In this document: positions 33,366 to 41,976 of the stretch, in pieces
How the letters are laid out: each line of letters starts with the position of its first letter
Numbering within the stretch: the first letter of the stretch is position 1
NCBI RefSeq assembly: GCF_001953975.1
Contig: NZ_MBEJ01000099.1
Coordinates: forward strand, 1-64,000
Direction: 5' to 3'
DNA from: Mycobacterium sp. NS-7484
GTDB taxonomy: Bacteria; Actinomycetota; Actinomycetes; Mycobacteriales; Mycobacteriaceae
DNA length: 64,000 nt
Translations under genes and position numbers: made by a program
Notes under the pieces: generated by a model
Databases searched by the model: none
Told to the model about the DNA's origin: nothing
The model's input: the letters and a program-made list of their open reading frames with translations, nothing else

Positions 33366-34253
33366 ATGCGCCCCGCTCTGTCCGACTACCAGCACCTGGC
33401 CAGCGGCAAAGTCCGCGAGTTGTACCGCATCGACGACGACCATCTGCTCTTCGTGGCGACCGACCGCATTTCGGCATACGACTACGTCCTGGACTCGGAG
33501 ATCCCGGACAAGGGCCGGATCCTGACCGCGATGAGCGTGTTCTTCTTCGATCTGATCGACGCGCCCAATCACCTGGCCGGGCCGCCGGAAGACGAGCGCA
33601 TCCCGGCCGAGGTGCTGGGCCGTGCGCTGGTGGTGCGCAAGCTCAAGATGTTGCCGGTGGAATGTGTGGCGCGTGGCTATCTGACCGGGTCCGGCCTGCT
33701 CGACTACCAGGCCTCGGGGACGGTGTGTGGGATTCCGCTGCCGTCCGGCCTGGGGGAGGCGAGCAAGTTCGACGAGCCGCTGTTCACCCCGGCCACCAAG
33801 GCCGACCTCGGGGACCACGACGAGAACATCTCGTTGGCTCAGGTCACCGACCTGGTGGGGCCGGAGCTGGCCGGCCAGTTGAAGGACCGCACGCTGCAGA
33901 TCTACATCCAGGGCGCCGACCACGCGTTGACCAAGGGCATCATCATCGCCGACACCAAGTTCGAGTTCGGCGTCGACGCGGACGGCACCGTGGTGCTCGC
34001 CGACGAGGTGTTCACCCCGGACTCCTCCCGGTACTGGCGCGCCGAGTCTTATCAGCCGGGTGTGGTTCAGGACAGCTTCGACAAGCAGTTCGTCCGCAAC
34101 TGGCTCACCGGGCCGGAATCCGGTTGGGACCGCCATGGCGATACCCCGCCGCCGCGGCTGCCCGAGGAGATCGTGACGGCCACCCGGGACCGTTACATCG
34201 AGGCCTACGAACGGATTTCCGGTCTGCGGTTCGACGATTGGATCGGCGCATGA
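33366..34253 (+). CDS. purC: SAICAR synthetase
   Basis: A 295-residue enzyme that joins CAIR and aspartate with ATP in purine synthesis. Landmarks: SGKVRELYRIDDDHLLFVAT at the N-terminus, RISAYD, LPVECVARGYLTGSG, FTPATKAD, DTKFEFG and DEVFTPDSSRYW. Length matches Rv0780. The stop overlaps the ptrB start by four bases (ATGA), so purC and ptrB are co-translated, although their functions have no obvious link. It sits only 30 bases from a divergent gene, so its promoter must lie in or near that gap. Confidence 0.97.
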   Translation: MRPALSDYQHLASGKVRELYRIDDDHLLFVATDRISAYDYVLDSEIPDKGRILTAMSVFFFDLIDAPNHLAGPPEDERIPAEVLGRALVVRKLKMLPVECVARGYLTGSGLLDYQASGTVCGIPLPSGLGEASKFDEPLFTPATKADLGDHDENISLAQVTDLVGPELAGQLKDRTLQIYIQGADHALTKGIIIADTKFEFGVDADGTVVLADEVFTPDSSRYWRAESYQPGVVQDSFDKQFVRNWLTGPESGWDRHGDTPPPRLPEEIVTATRDRYIEAYERISGLRFDDWIGA

Positions 34254-36394
34254 GCGACGTGAAACCGCCCACCGCCAAGCGCGGCAACCACCGTCGCGAG
34301 CATCACGGTGACGTGTTCATCGACCCCTACGACTGGCTGCGCGACAAGGACGACCCCGAGGTGATCGCGCACCTGGAGGCCGAGAACGCCTACACCGAGG
34401 ACGCCACCGCGCATCTGGAGCCGTTGCGCCAGAAGATCTTCGACGAGATCAAGGCCCGGACCAAGGAAACCGATCTGTCGGTGCCGATGCGCCGCAATGG
34501 CTGGTGGTACTACGCCCGAAGCTTCGAGGGCAAGCAGTACGCGGTGCACTGCCGGTGCCCGATCGGTGATCCCGACGACTGGACCCCGCCCACGCTCGAC
34601 GAGGACACCGAGATTCCCGGTGAGCAGGTGTTGCTCGACGAGAACGCGGAGGCCGACGGCCACGAGTACTTCTCGCTCGGTGCGGCCACGGTCAGCCTGG
34701 ACGGCAACATCCTGGCCTTCTCGGTCGACGTCTTGGGCGACGAGCGATACACCTTGAAGTTCAAGGACTTACGTACCGGCGAGCTGTACGACGATACCAT
34801 CGCCGGAATCGGCGCCGGTGGCACCTGGGCGGCCGACAGCCGCACGCTGTACTACACCACGGTGGACGCGGCCTGGCGGCCCGACACCGTGTGGCGGCAC
34901 CGGCTGGGTTCCGGCCTGCCGGCGGAGAAGGTGTATCACGAACCCGACGAACGGTTCTGGGTCGCGATCGGGCGTAGCCGCAGTGACAAGTACCTGTTCG
35001 TAGCCTCGGGTAGCGCCGTCACCGCCGAGGTGCACTACGTCGACGCCAACGATCCGACCGCCGAGCTCACCACGGTGTGGGGTCGCCGTGACCTGGTCGA
35101 GTACTCCGTGGAACACGCCGTGGTGGGCGGTGAGGATCGGTTCCTGATCCTGCACAACGACGGTGCGGAGAACTTCATGCTGGTGGACGCTCCGGTCAGT
35201 GACCCGAGCGATTTCCGTCCCCTGATCGAGCATCGTGCAGATGTGCGGTTGGACGGCGTCGACGCCTTCGACGGGTTCCTGGTGATCAGTTACCGCAGTG
35301 AGGCATTGCCGAAGATGGCGTTGTGGCGGCTGACCGCGGAGGGTTACGGAAGCCGCGAAGAGCTGACCTTCGATTCCGAGTTGACCGCCGCCGGGATGGG
35401 CGGTAACCCGAACTGGTCCACACCCAAGCTGCGGATCGGCGCCACCTCGTTCGTCACCCCGGCCCGGATCTACGACCTGGATCTGGCCACCGGGGAACGC
35501 ACGTTGCTGCGCGAGCAACCGGTGCTGGGCGGCTACCGGCCGGAAGACTATGTGGAGCGCCGGGATTGGGCGACCGCCCCCGATGGGGCGCGAATCCCGA
35601 TCTCGATCATCCACCGGGCCGGGCTGCAGTTCCCGGCGCCTGCACTGCTGTACGGCTATGGGGCCTACGAGTCGTGTGAAGACCCGCGGTTCTCGATCGC
35701 CCGGCTCTCCTTGCTGGACCGGGGAATGGTGTTCGCCATCGCGCATGTGCGCGGAGGCGGGGAGCTGGGCCGGCCCTGGTACGAGCACGGCAAGCTGCTG
35801 GAGAAGACCAACACGTTCACCGATTTCATCGCGGTGGCACGCCATCTCATCGACAGCGGGTTGACCCGGCCGCAGAATCTGGTGGCCCTCGGCGGCAGCG
35901 CCGGCGGCCTGCTGATGGGTGCGGTGGCCAACATGGCCCCGGAGTTGTTCGCCGGAATCCTGGCCCAGGTGCCGTTCGTCGACGCGTTGACGACCATCCT
36001 GGACCCGTCCTTGCCACTGACCGTGACCGAGTGGGACGAATGGGGAAATCCCTTGGAGGACCCCGAGGTGTACCGATACATGAAGTCCTACACGCCCTAT
36101 GAGAACGTGACGGCGCAGGATTATCCGGCCATCCTGGCGATGACCTCGCTCAACGACACCCGGGTCTACTATGTCGAGCCGGCCAAATGGGTTGCTGCGC
36201 TGCGCCATACGAAGACCGACGGTCATCCCGTGCTGCTCAAGACGGAGATGGTGGCCGGTCACGGCGGACTGTCTGGCCGCTACGAGCGGTGGAAGGAAGC
36301 CGCCTTCCAGTACGCCTGGTTGCTAGCTGCCGCCGACCGCGACAACTACGGCCGCGGCCAGGTAGACAGCCTCTTCGGCGGTCCGAGCACTTAG
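34250..36394 (+). CDS. ptrB: Prolyl oligopeptidase-family serine peptidase (oligopeptidase B)
   Basis: A 714-residue S9 peptidase: an N-terminal beta-propeller (about 1-420) that filters short substrates and a C-terminal alpha/beta hydrolase domain. The catalytic triad is Ser550 in GGSAGG, Asp636 in NDTRV and His671 in AGHGG. It cuts short peptides after basic residues in the cytoplasm. In M. tuberculosis H37Rv the same locus is split into ptrBa and ptrBb; here it is one unbroken frame. The start overlaps purC by four bases. Its last 72 bases overlap the convergent DoxX-family gene. Confidence 0.94.
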   Translation: MSDVKPPTAKRGNHRREHHGDVFIDPYDWLRDKDDPEVIAHLEAENAYTEDATAHLEPLRQKIFDEIKARTKETDLSVPMRRNGWWYYARSFEGKQYAVHCRCPIGDPDDWTPPTLDEDTEIPGEQVLLDENAEADGHEYFSLGAATVSLDGNILAFSVDVLGDERYTLKFKDLRTGELYDDTIAGIGAGGTWAADSRTLYYTTVDAAWRPDTVWRHRLGSGLPAEKVYHEPDERFWVAIGRSRSDKYLFVASGSAVTAEVHYVDANDPTAELTTVWGRRDLVEYSVEHAVVGGEDRFLILHNDGAENFMLVDAPVSDPSDFRPLIEHRADVRLDGVDAFDGFLVISYRSEALPKMALWRLTAEGYGSREELTFDSELTAAGMGGNPNWSTPKLRIGATSFVTPARIYDLDLATGERTLLREQPVLGGYRPEDYVERRDWATAPDGARIPISIIHRAGLQFPAPALLYGYGAYESCEDPRFSIARLSLLDRGMVFAIAHVRGGGELGRPWYEHGKLLEKTNTFTDFIAVARHLIDSGLTRPQNLVALGGSAGGLLMGAVANMAPELFAGILAQVPFVDALTTILDPSLPLTVTEWDEWGNPLEDPEVYRYMKSYTPYENVTAQDYPAILAMTSLNDTRVYYVEPAKWVAALRHTKTDGHPVLLKTEMVAGHGGLSGRYERWKEAAFQYAWLLAAADRDNYGRGQVDSLFGGPST

Positions 36395-36781
36395 CCGCGA
36401 GGTCATCGACTTCGGTGGGTTCGGCATCCGGGCCGCATACACATTTGCCGGAAACATGGCCAGCATCAACACGAACAGGCACACCGCCGCTGCCACCCGG
36501 GTCGGCGGGTAGAGCAGGCCGACGGCACCGGCCAACTCGAGAACGCCGGTGACGGTCACCAGCAGCCCCGGCGCGGGGAGGGCGGGCGGCACGATCGCGA
36601 TCATGTCGCGCCGCAGCGGATTGACGAAGTGGGCGACGCCGGTCATGACGAACATCGCCGCCAGCCCGACCGCGATTGCGGCGGGCCAACTGTCGAGACA
36701 GTCCACGCCGAGCAGGCCGATCACCCGGCCTGCCACGCTGCCGAGGATCAACGTCAGAAAGACGGCCATCGCCACTCCCAT
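36323..36781 (-). CDS. DoxX-family membrane protein
   Basis: About 152 residues from ATG 36781 (an in-frame ATG at 36802 is possible). Four hydrophobic segments, VIGLLGVDCLD and FVMTGVAHFVNPLRRDM between the first two, and GVLELAGAVGLLYPP mark the DoxX family. Members support quinone or thiol redox systems at the membrane. It is divergent from a TetR gene and the palindromic CTAGATCTAG lies between them, so the TetR protein probably controls it. The last 72 bases overlap the ptrB end on the other strand. Confidence 0.85.
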   Translation of the reverse strand: MGVAMAVFLTLILGSVAGRVIGLLGVDCLDSWPAAIAVGLAAMFVMTGVAHFVNPLRRDMIAIVPPALPAPGLLVTVTGVLELAGAVGLLYPPTRVAAAVCLFVLMLAMFPANVYAARMPNPPKSMTSRLSARTAEEAVYLAAAVVVAVGGS

Positions 36782-36810
36782 CTTGTCAGTGTCTAGATCC
36801 ACACGCTACG

Positions 36811-36820
36811 CTAGATCTAG
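36811..36820. promoter_or_regulatory. Palindrome between DoxX gene and TetR gene
   Basis: CTAGATCTAG is a perfect 10-bp palindrome; CTAGAT also occurs at 36793-36798, 18 bases upstream. The position between two divergent genes, one a TetR regulator, fits an operator. Seen directly; binding is inferred. Confidence 0.4.
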
Positions 36821-36844
36821 TCGATGTCAAGATCTCGGACTACG

Positions 36845-37408
36845 ATGGCCCGCATGGGCTATCACCACGGCGATCTGAAGACCGTGATCTTGCAGCAGGC
36901 CGCGACGCTGGTGGCCGAGCGGGGTGCCGACGGGATCTCACTGCGCGAACTTGCCCGCGCGGCAGGGGTTTCGCATGCCGCGCCCGCGCACCACTTCACC
37001 GACCGGCGCGGGCTGTTCACCGCGCTGGCCACCGAAGGGTTCGAGCTGCTGGCTGCGGCCCTGACCGACGCCCGGCCGCAGTTCATCGATGCCGCCAAGG
37101 CCTACGTGCGCTTCGCCCTCGACCACCCCGGCCACTACGAGGTGATGTTCGACAAATCCCTCTACGACGACACCGACCCGGACCTGGTCGCCGCTTCCTC
37201 GGCCGCCGGGGCTGAACTCAACCGGGGCGTCGGGACCCTGGCCGACCCGAAGGCCGTCGACGACCCGGTGGGTGCCGCACTGGCGGCTTGGTCTCTGGTG
37301 CACGGCTTTTCGATGCTGTGGCTCAACGACGCGATCGACACCGGAGGCGACCCGATCGCCCAGGTGCAGCGACTGGCCACGATCCTGTTCGACGAGCAGG
37401 TCCGGTAG
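36845..37408 (+). CDS. TetR-family regulator
   Basis: About 187 residues. Starts at 36824, 36845 and 36854 are in frame; MGYHHGDL is the classical N-terminus of this TetR subgroup, so 36845 or 36854 is right. HTH: LRELARAAGVSHAAPAHHF. A C-terminal ligand domain follows (VRFALDHPGHYEVMF). The glutathione peroxidase starts 10 bases after its stop, so both are in one message, and the DoxX gene is divergent. A redox-related signal is plausible from these two neighbours. Confidence 0.85.
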   Translation: MARMGYHHGDLKTVILQQAATLVAERGADGISLRELARAAGVSHAAPAHHFTDRRGLFTALATEGFELLAAALTDARPQFIDAAKAYVRFALDHPGHYEVMFDKSLYDDTDPDLVAASSAAGAELNRGVGTLADPKAVDDPVGAALAAWSLVHGFSMLWLNDAIDTGGDPIAQVQRLATILFDEQVR

Positions 37409-37418
37409 CGTCGGGTCG

Positions 37419-37907
37419 ATGAGCCTCAACGACATTCCACTGACCACTCTTGACGGCACGCAGACCACGCTGGCCGAGTTGGCGCCCGGTGCCGCACTGG
37501 TGGTCAACGTGGCCTCCAAATGTGGCCTGACGCCGCAGTACACCGCGCTGGAGAAGCTCGCCCAGGATTACGCCGCGCGTGGGCTGACCGTTGTCGGGGT
37601 GCCGTGCAACCAGTTCATGGGACAGGAACCCGGCACCGCCGAGGAGATCCAGACCTTCTGCTCGACCACCTACGGGGTGACGTTCCCGCTGCTGGCCAAG
37701 TCCGACGTCAACGGTGCTGACCGCCACCCGCTCTACACCGAACTCACCCAGGCCACCGACGCGGACGGGGAAGCCGGGGACATCCAGTGGAACTTCGAGA
37801 AGTTCCTGCTCGCCGCGGACGGGACGGTGGTCAACCGGTTCCGTCCCCGTACCGAGCCGGATGCTCCCGAGGTGGTGGCGGCCATCGAAGCGGTCCTGCC
37901 GGCCTGA
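37419..37907 (+). CDS. Cysteine-type glutathione peroxidase-family thiol peroxidase
   Basis: A 162-residue GPx-family enzyme. The peroxidatic residue is Cys35 (VNVASKCGLT) rather than selenocysteine, Gln65 lies in CNQF and Trp124-Asn125 in WNFEKFL, so the active-site set is complete. Cys63 and Cys81 are candidates for the resolving role. Mycobacteria lack glutathione, so thioredoxin is the likely reductant. It follows the TetR gene by 10 bases and removes hydroperoxides in the cytoplasm. Confidence 0.92.
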   Translation: MSLNDIPLTTLDGTQTTLAELAPGAALVVNVASKCGLTPQYTALEKLAQDYAARGLTVVGVPCNQFMGQEPGTAEEIQTFCSTTYGVTFPLLAKSDVNGADRHPLYTELTQATDADGEAGDIQWNFEKFLLAADGTVVNRFRPRTEPDAPEVVAAIEAVLPA

Positions 37908-37981
37908 TCTCTGGCTGAATCGACACCCGCCGTCCGGGTGTTCGACACCGTCCCGACATGTGACGTTGCCACACTGGCGGC

Positions 37982-38686
37982 GTGACCGGACAACTCATCG
38001 TCTCGATATCGCAGATCAGCGACCGCACGCTGGCCGATGTCGCGTCGTTCTGTGCCGAGCTCGACGCCCGTGGCGTTCCCGCCTCCCTGATGGTGGCCCC
38101 GCGGCTCAAGGGCGGCTACCGCCTGGACCGTGATGCGGCCACCGTCGAGTGGCTGACCGGCCGCCGTAGCGGCGGCGACGCCGTCGTCCTGCACGGCTAC
38201 GACGAGGCGGCGACGAAGAAGCGCCGCGGTGAGTTCGCGTCTTTGCCCGCCCACGAGGCCAATCTGCGGCTGATGGGTGCCGACCGGGTACTTGAACATC
38301 TGGGCCTGCGCACCCGACTGTTCGCCGCTCCCGGTTGGAACGTCTCGGAGGGCACGGTCGCAGTGTTGCCCCGCAACGGCTTTCGTCTGCTCGCCGACCT
38401 GGGCGGCATCACCGACCTGGTTCGTCACACCACGACGCGGGCTCGGGTGGTGGGAATCGGCGAAGGATTTCTGTCCGAGCCATGGTGGTGTCGCACCGTC
38501 GTGCTCTCGGCCGAACGGATCGCGCGGCGCGCGGGGACGGTCCGTGTCGCGGTTGCTGCGCGGCACCTGCGCAAGCCCGGTCCTCGGCAGGCGATGCTCG
38601 ACGCGATCGACCTGGCTTTGCTACACCGCTGCGTGCCCACGGTCTACCAGTGGCGAGGATTCCCAGTACTGACCGAGGCTGCCTGA
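37982..38686 (+). CDS. DUF2334 polysaccharide-deacetylase-like protein (Rv0784-type)
   Basis: A 234-residue protein starting at GTG 37982. It looks like the DUF2334 branch of the NodB/polysaccharide deacetylase fold: LIVSISQISDRTLADVASF at the first strand, VLHGYDEA (metal-site-like HG.D) and LRTRLFAAPGWNVS. Family members may remove acetyl groups from sugars, but substrate and metal use are untested. No signal peptide, so it is probably cytoplasmic. The FAD dehydrogenase follows after 21 bases. Size and position match Rv0784. Confidence 0.8.
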   Translation: MTGQLIVSISQISDRTLADVASFCAELDARGVPASLMVAPRLKGGYRLDRDAATVEWLTGRRSGGDAVVLHGYDEAATKKRRGEFASLPAHEANLRLMGADRVLEHLGLRTRLFAAPGWNVSEGTVAVLPRNGFRLLADLGGITDLVRHTTTRARVVGIGEGFLSEPWWCRTVVLSAERIARRAGTVRVAVAARHLRKPGPRQAMLDAIDLALLHRCVPTVYQWRGFPVLTEAA

Positions 38687-38707
38687 GTCGCGCTAGTCTT
38701 GCGTCTC

Positions 38708-40378
38708 ATGGCAGACGCCGATGTCATTGTCGTGGGTGCGGGTCTGGCCGGATTGGTCGCCGCATGCGAACTGGTCGAGCACCCCGGCGGAGCCGGGAGT
38801 ACCGGCCGCAGCCGCAGGGTGCTGATCCTCGACCAGGAGAACGCCGCCAACGTCGGCGGGCAGGCGTACTGGTCGTTCGGCGGCCTGTTCTTCGTCGACA
38901 GTCCCGAACAACGCCGGCTCGGTATCCACGACAGTCAGGAACTGGCCTTGCAGGACTGGCTGGGTACTGCAGGTTTCGACCGGCCCGAGGACCACTGGCC
39001 GCGGGAATGGGCGCACGCCTACGTGGATTTCGCGGCCGGCGAGAAACGAAGTTGGCTGCGCGCGCGGGGCCTGAAGATCTTCCCGTTGGTCGGGTGGGCC
39101 GAGCGTGGCGGTTACGGCGCGCTGGGCCATGGGAACTCGGTGCCGCGATTCCACATCACCTGGGGCACCGGCCCGGCGTTGGTCGACATCTTCGCCCGCC
39201 GCCTGGCGGACGAGGCTCGGGTGCGGTTCGTGCACCGCCACCGCGTCGACGAGCTCATCGTCTCCGACGGCGCCGTCGTCGGGGTACGTGGTTCGGTGCT
39301 GGAACCTTCCGACGCGCCCCGTGGTGCGCCGTCGTCGCGAAACGTCGTCGGGGACTTCGAGTTCCGCGCTTCGGCGGTGATCGTGGCCAGCGGCGGCATC
39401 GGCGGCAATCATGAGCTGGTACGCAAGAACTGGCCGCCGCGGATGGGCCGGGTGCCCGAGCAATTGCTCAGCGGCGTGCCCGCGCACGTCGACGGCCGAA
39501 TGATCGGTATCTCGGAGGCCGCAGGAGCGCACGTCGTCAACAGTGACCGGATGTGGCACTACACCGAGGGCATCACCAACTACGACCCGATCTGGCCAGA
39601 CCACGGGATCCGTATCCTGCCGGGCCCGTCGTCATTGTGGTTGGACGCCAACGGCAGACGGCTTCCCGGTCCGCTGTATCCCGGGTTCGACACCCTGGGC
39701 ACCCTCGAACACATCTGCCGCACCGGGCAGGACTACACCTGGTTCATCCTCGACGCGCGCATCATCGCCAAGGAGTTCGCGCTGTCGGGGCAGGAGCAGA
39801 ACCCGGACCTCACCTCGCGCAGTGTCCGCGACGTGCTGGCGCGGGTACGCCCCGGTGCGCCGGCGCCCGTGCAGGCCTTCATCGACCGTGGCGTCGACTT
39901 CGTCAGCGCGCGTTCGCTTCGCGAGTTGGTGACGGCGATGAACGACGTGCCCGACGTGGTCCCACTGGACTACGCCACGGTGGCAGCCGAGGTCACCGCG
40001 CGGGATCGTGAGGTGGACAACAGGTTCACCAAGGACGGCCAGGTCACCGCGATCCGGGCGGCCCGCAACTACCTCGGTGACCGGTTCAGCCGCGTCGTCG
40101 CCCCCCACCGTCTCACGGATCCGAAAGCCGGACCGCTGATCGCCGTCAAACTGCACATCCTCACCCGAAAGTCCCTGGGCGGGTTGGAAACCGACCTCAG
40201 CTCGCGCGTCCTGAAAGAGGACGGGAGTGCGTTCTCGGGCCTGTACGCCGCAGGCGAGGCGGCCGGCTTCGGCGGGGGCGGGGTGCACGGGTACCGGTCC
40301 CTGGAAGGCACCTTCCTCGGCGGCTGCATCTTCTCCGGACGAGCCGCCGGCCGAGGGGCGGCAGGCGATATCGCCTGA
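38708..40378 (+). CDS. FAD-binding dehydrogenase, KstD-like (Rv0785-type)
   Basis: A 556-residue flavoprotein. The FAD-binding VIVVGAGLAGLVAACEL opens the protein, SGGIGGN follows the second dinucleotide strand, and GLYAAGEAAGFGGGGVHGY closes the FAD site near the end. The family includes 3-ketosteroid delta-1-dehydrogenases and fumarate-reductase-like enzymes; many members in mycobacteria have unknown substrates. A TTG three codons upstream is possible, but ATG 38708 gives the expected N-terminus. Convergent with the MBL-fold gene, 21 bases apart. Confidence 0.88.
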   Translation: MADADVIVVGAGLAGLVAACELVEHPGGAGSTGRSRRVLILDQENAANVGGQAYWSFGGLFFVDSPEQRRLGIHDSQELALQDWLGTAGFDRPEDHWPREWAHAYVDFAAGEKRSWLRARGLKIFPLVGWAERGGYGALGHGNSVPRFHITWGTGPALVDIFARRLADEARVRFVHRHRVDELIVSDGAVVGVRGSVLEPSDAPRGAPSSRNVVGDFEFRASAVIVASGGIGGNHELVRKNWPPRMGRVPEQLLSGVPAHVDGRMIGISEAAGAHVVNSDRMWHYTEGITNYDPIWPDHGIRILPGPSSLWLDANGRRLPGPLYPGFDTLGTLEHICRTGQDYTWFILDARIIAKEFALSGQEQNPDLTSRSVRDVLARVRPGAPAPVQAFIDRGVDFVSARSLRELVTAMNDVPDVVPLDYATVAAEVTARDREVDNRFTKDGQVTAIRAARNYLGDRFSRVVAPHRLTDPKAGPLIAVKLHILTRKSLGGLETDLSSRVLKEDGSAFSGLYAAGEAAGFGGGGVHGYRSLEGTFLGGCIFSGRAAGRGAAGDIA

Positions 40379-40399
40379 GGCGCTGGGTCAGAAACCGGC

Positions 40400-41038
40400 C
40401 TAGAAGTCGGTGCCGTTTTCCTCGGTGAGGACCTGGAAGTCGGTGTTCGTCATCTCGGCCAGTCGCCCGTAGTAGATGCCGCGAGCGTCGGGCGCGACGA
40501 TGCCCTGGTGGATCGGCACCGCCCGGGCCGGGGCTACCGCCCGCAGAAAGTCAACGGCCTCAGAGATTTTCATCCACGGAGCCGCAGCCGGGGTGGCGAG
40601 CACATCGACCGGTTCGTCGGGGACGAACAACGCGTCACCGGGGTGCATGAGCCGCGCTGGATGCTCGTCGTCGCCCACCAGGTACGAAATGTTGTCGATC
40701 ACAGGAAGTTCCGGGTGGATCACGGCATGCGTGCCGCCGGTGCCGCGCACGTTGAGCGAACCGATCTGGAAGGCGTCGCCCGGATGCACTGCACGCCAAG
40801 GCTCGCCCAACTGTGCGGCGGTCTGCGGATCGGCGTACAACGCCGCCTGCGGATTGGCATCGATGAGCGCGGGCAATCGGGCGGTATCGACATGGTCGGG
40901 ATGCTGATGGGTGATCAGGATGGCCGACAAGCCGGTGATGCCTTCGAAGCCGTGCGAGAAGTTGCCCGGATCGAACAGCACGGTGGTGTCCGAAATGCTG
41001 GCCAATAGGCACGAATGTCCGAAATGCGTGAGCTGCAT
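40400..41038 (-). CDS. MBL-fold metal-dependent hydrolase (Rv0786c-type)
   Basis: A 212-residue protein of the UlaG/YtnP-like metallo-beta-lactamase fold. MQLTHFGHSCLLA begins it, with ILITHQHPDHVDTARL as the zinc motif HxHxDH and a later HPGDALF. It probably hydrolyses a phosphoester or lactone-like bond. ATG 41038 is chosen because it starts the conserved fold; the frame is open 45 codons further, across the start of the divergent gene. The two divergent start codons are only 19 bases apart. Positional equivalent of Rv0786c. Confidence 0.88.
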   Translation of the reverse strand: MQLTHFGHSCLLASISDTTVLFDPGNFSHGFEGITGLSAILITHQHPDHVDTARLPALIDANPQAALYADPQTAAQLGEPWRAVHPGDAFQIGSLNVRGTGGTHAVIHPELPVIDNISYLVGDDEHPARLMHPGDALFVPDEPVDVLATPAAAPWMKISEAVDFLRAVAPARAVPIHQGIVAPDARGIYYGRLAEMTNTDFQVLTEENGTDF

Positions 41039-41057
41039 ACCTATATTGTGACGCTCG

Positions 41058-41726
41058 GTGGGGATCTGGCGGGTGATCGCGACAATGTCGCTCGTGCTCT
41101 GCGGGCTGGCCGCAGCGCCGCCTTCGGCTTGGCCGGAGCCCAGCGCCGACTGCCCGCCGCTGTGTGACCGCATCCCGGATTCGGCGTGGGTGGCCTCCTC
41201 GCAGCTGCCGCTGTACCGCGAATACCGCTGGCCCGGGCTGGCCGGAGTGGCCGTGACCGCCGACGCACCGCGCTTCCGCTTCGCCGAGGACTGCGCCGTG
41301 TCACCGGTGCCCGGCGACCCGCGTAGCTACGCCGTCGCGGCCCGCGCCGATGTCGGGCGCCCCGCCGGAGACTGGCAGCTGAGGGTGCAGGTGATCCACT
41401 GGCGCGGGGAGACGTGGCTGGGTGGTCAGACTGCACTGGCGGTCGTGCAGGGCGCCGCCTCGGCGCTGCGCGGTTGCCGGGTCCCCGGAATGACCACCTC
41501 GATCACCACCGACCAGCCGGGACAGCTGGCCGCGGTGCTCACTCTCGACGGTAAGCGGGTGCTGCATCAATACCTGCTGGCTGATTCACGCAACAGCACC
41601 ATCGTCGAACTGGCTATGTGGTCGATCACACCGCCACGGGTTGCGTGGTCGGCGCCATCGGACGAAGTGGTGCTCGATGCGCTCGCGGAACCACTGTGCA
41701 CGGCTTACATCGGGTCGTGCCGGTAG
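41058..41726 (+). CDS. Secreted protein of unknown function (Rv0787-like position)
   Basis: A 222-residue protein starting at GTG 41058. Residues 1-28 form a Sec-type signal peptide (basic Arg5, hydrophobic MSLVLCGLAAAP, then AWPEP). Six cysteines in the mature part (DCPPLCDR, EDC, GC, LC, SC) suggest disulfides outside the membrane. No enzyme motif is visible. It precedes purS by 10 bases, so it shares a message with purS-purQ although the function seems unrelated. I do not recognise the family. Confidence 0.75.
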   Translation: MGIWRVIATMSLVLCGLAAAPPSAWPEPSADCPPLCDRIPDSAWVASSQLPLYREYRWPGLAGVAVTADAPRFRFAEDCAVSPVPGDPRSYAVAARADVGRPAGDWQLRVQVIHWRGETWLGGQTALAVVQGAASALRGCRVPGMTTSITTDQPGQLAAVLTLDGKRVLHQYLLADSRNSTIVELAMWSITPPRVAWSAPSDEVVLDALAEPLCTAYIGSCR

Positions 41727-41736
41727 AGTGTGCGCC

Positions 41737-41976
41737 GTGGCAAAGGTGGTTGTGCACGTCATGCCCAAGGCGGAGATCCTCGACCCGCAGGGTCAGGCGA
41801 TCGTCGGGGCACTCGGTCGGCTCGGACATGACGGTATCTCGGACGTCCGGCAGGGTAAGCGTTTCGAGCTCGAGGTCGACGAGTCCGTAGCCGACGAAAC
41901 GCTCGCCGAGATCGCTGAATCGTTGCTGGCCAACACCGTGATCGAGGAGTTCTCGGTGAGCCGGGAGGACTCGTGA
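41737..41976 (+). CDS. purS: FGAM synthetase subunit PurS
   Basis: A 79-residue small subunit of the three-part FGAM synthetase. VVVHVMPKAEILDPQGQAI and GISDVRQGKRFELEVD are the family landmarks. It bridges PurQ and PurL and helps pass ammonia between them. GTG 41737 gives the conserved N-terminus and length. The stop overlaps the purQ start by four bases, so the two are made together. Its PurL partner is about 5.5 kb away at 47465. Confidence 0.95.
   Translation: MAKVVVHVMPKAEILDPQGQAIVGALGRLGHDGISDVRQGKRFELEVDESVADETLAEIAESLLANTVIEEFSVSREDS

Noticed and set aside
32712..34136. 474-codon minus-strand frame extending the Rv0779c-like gene across purC
   Set aside because: The part beyond 33335 is antisense to purC and not protein-like; the family length fits a start at 33335.
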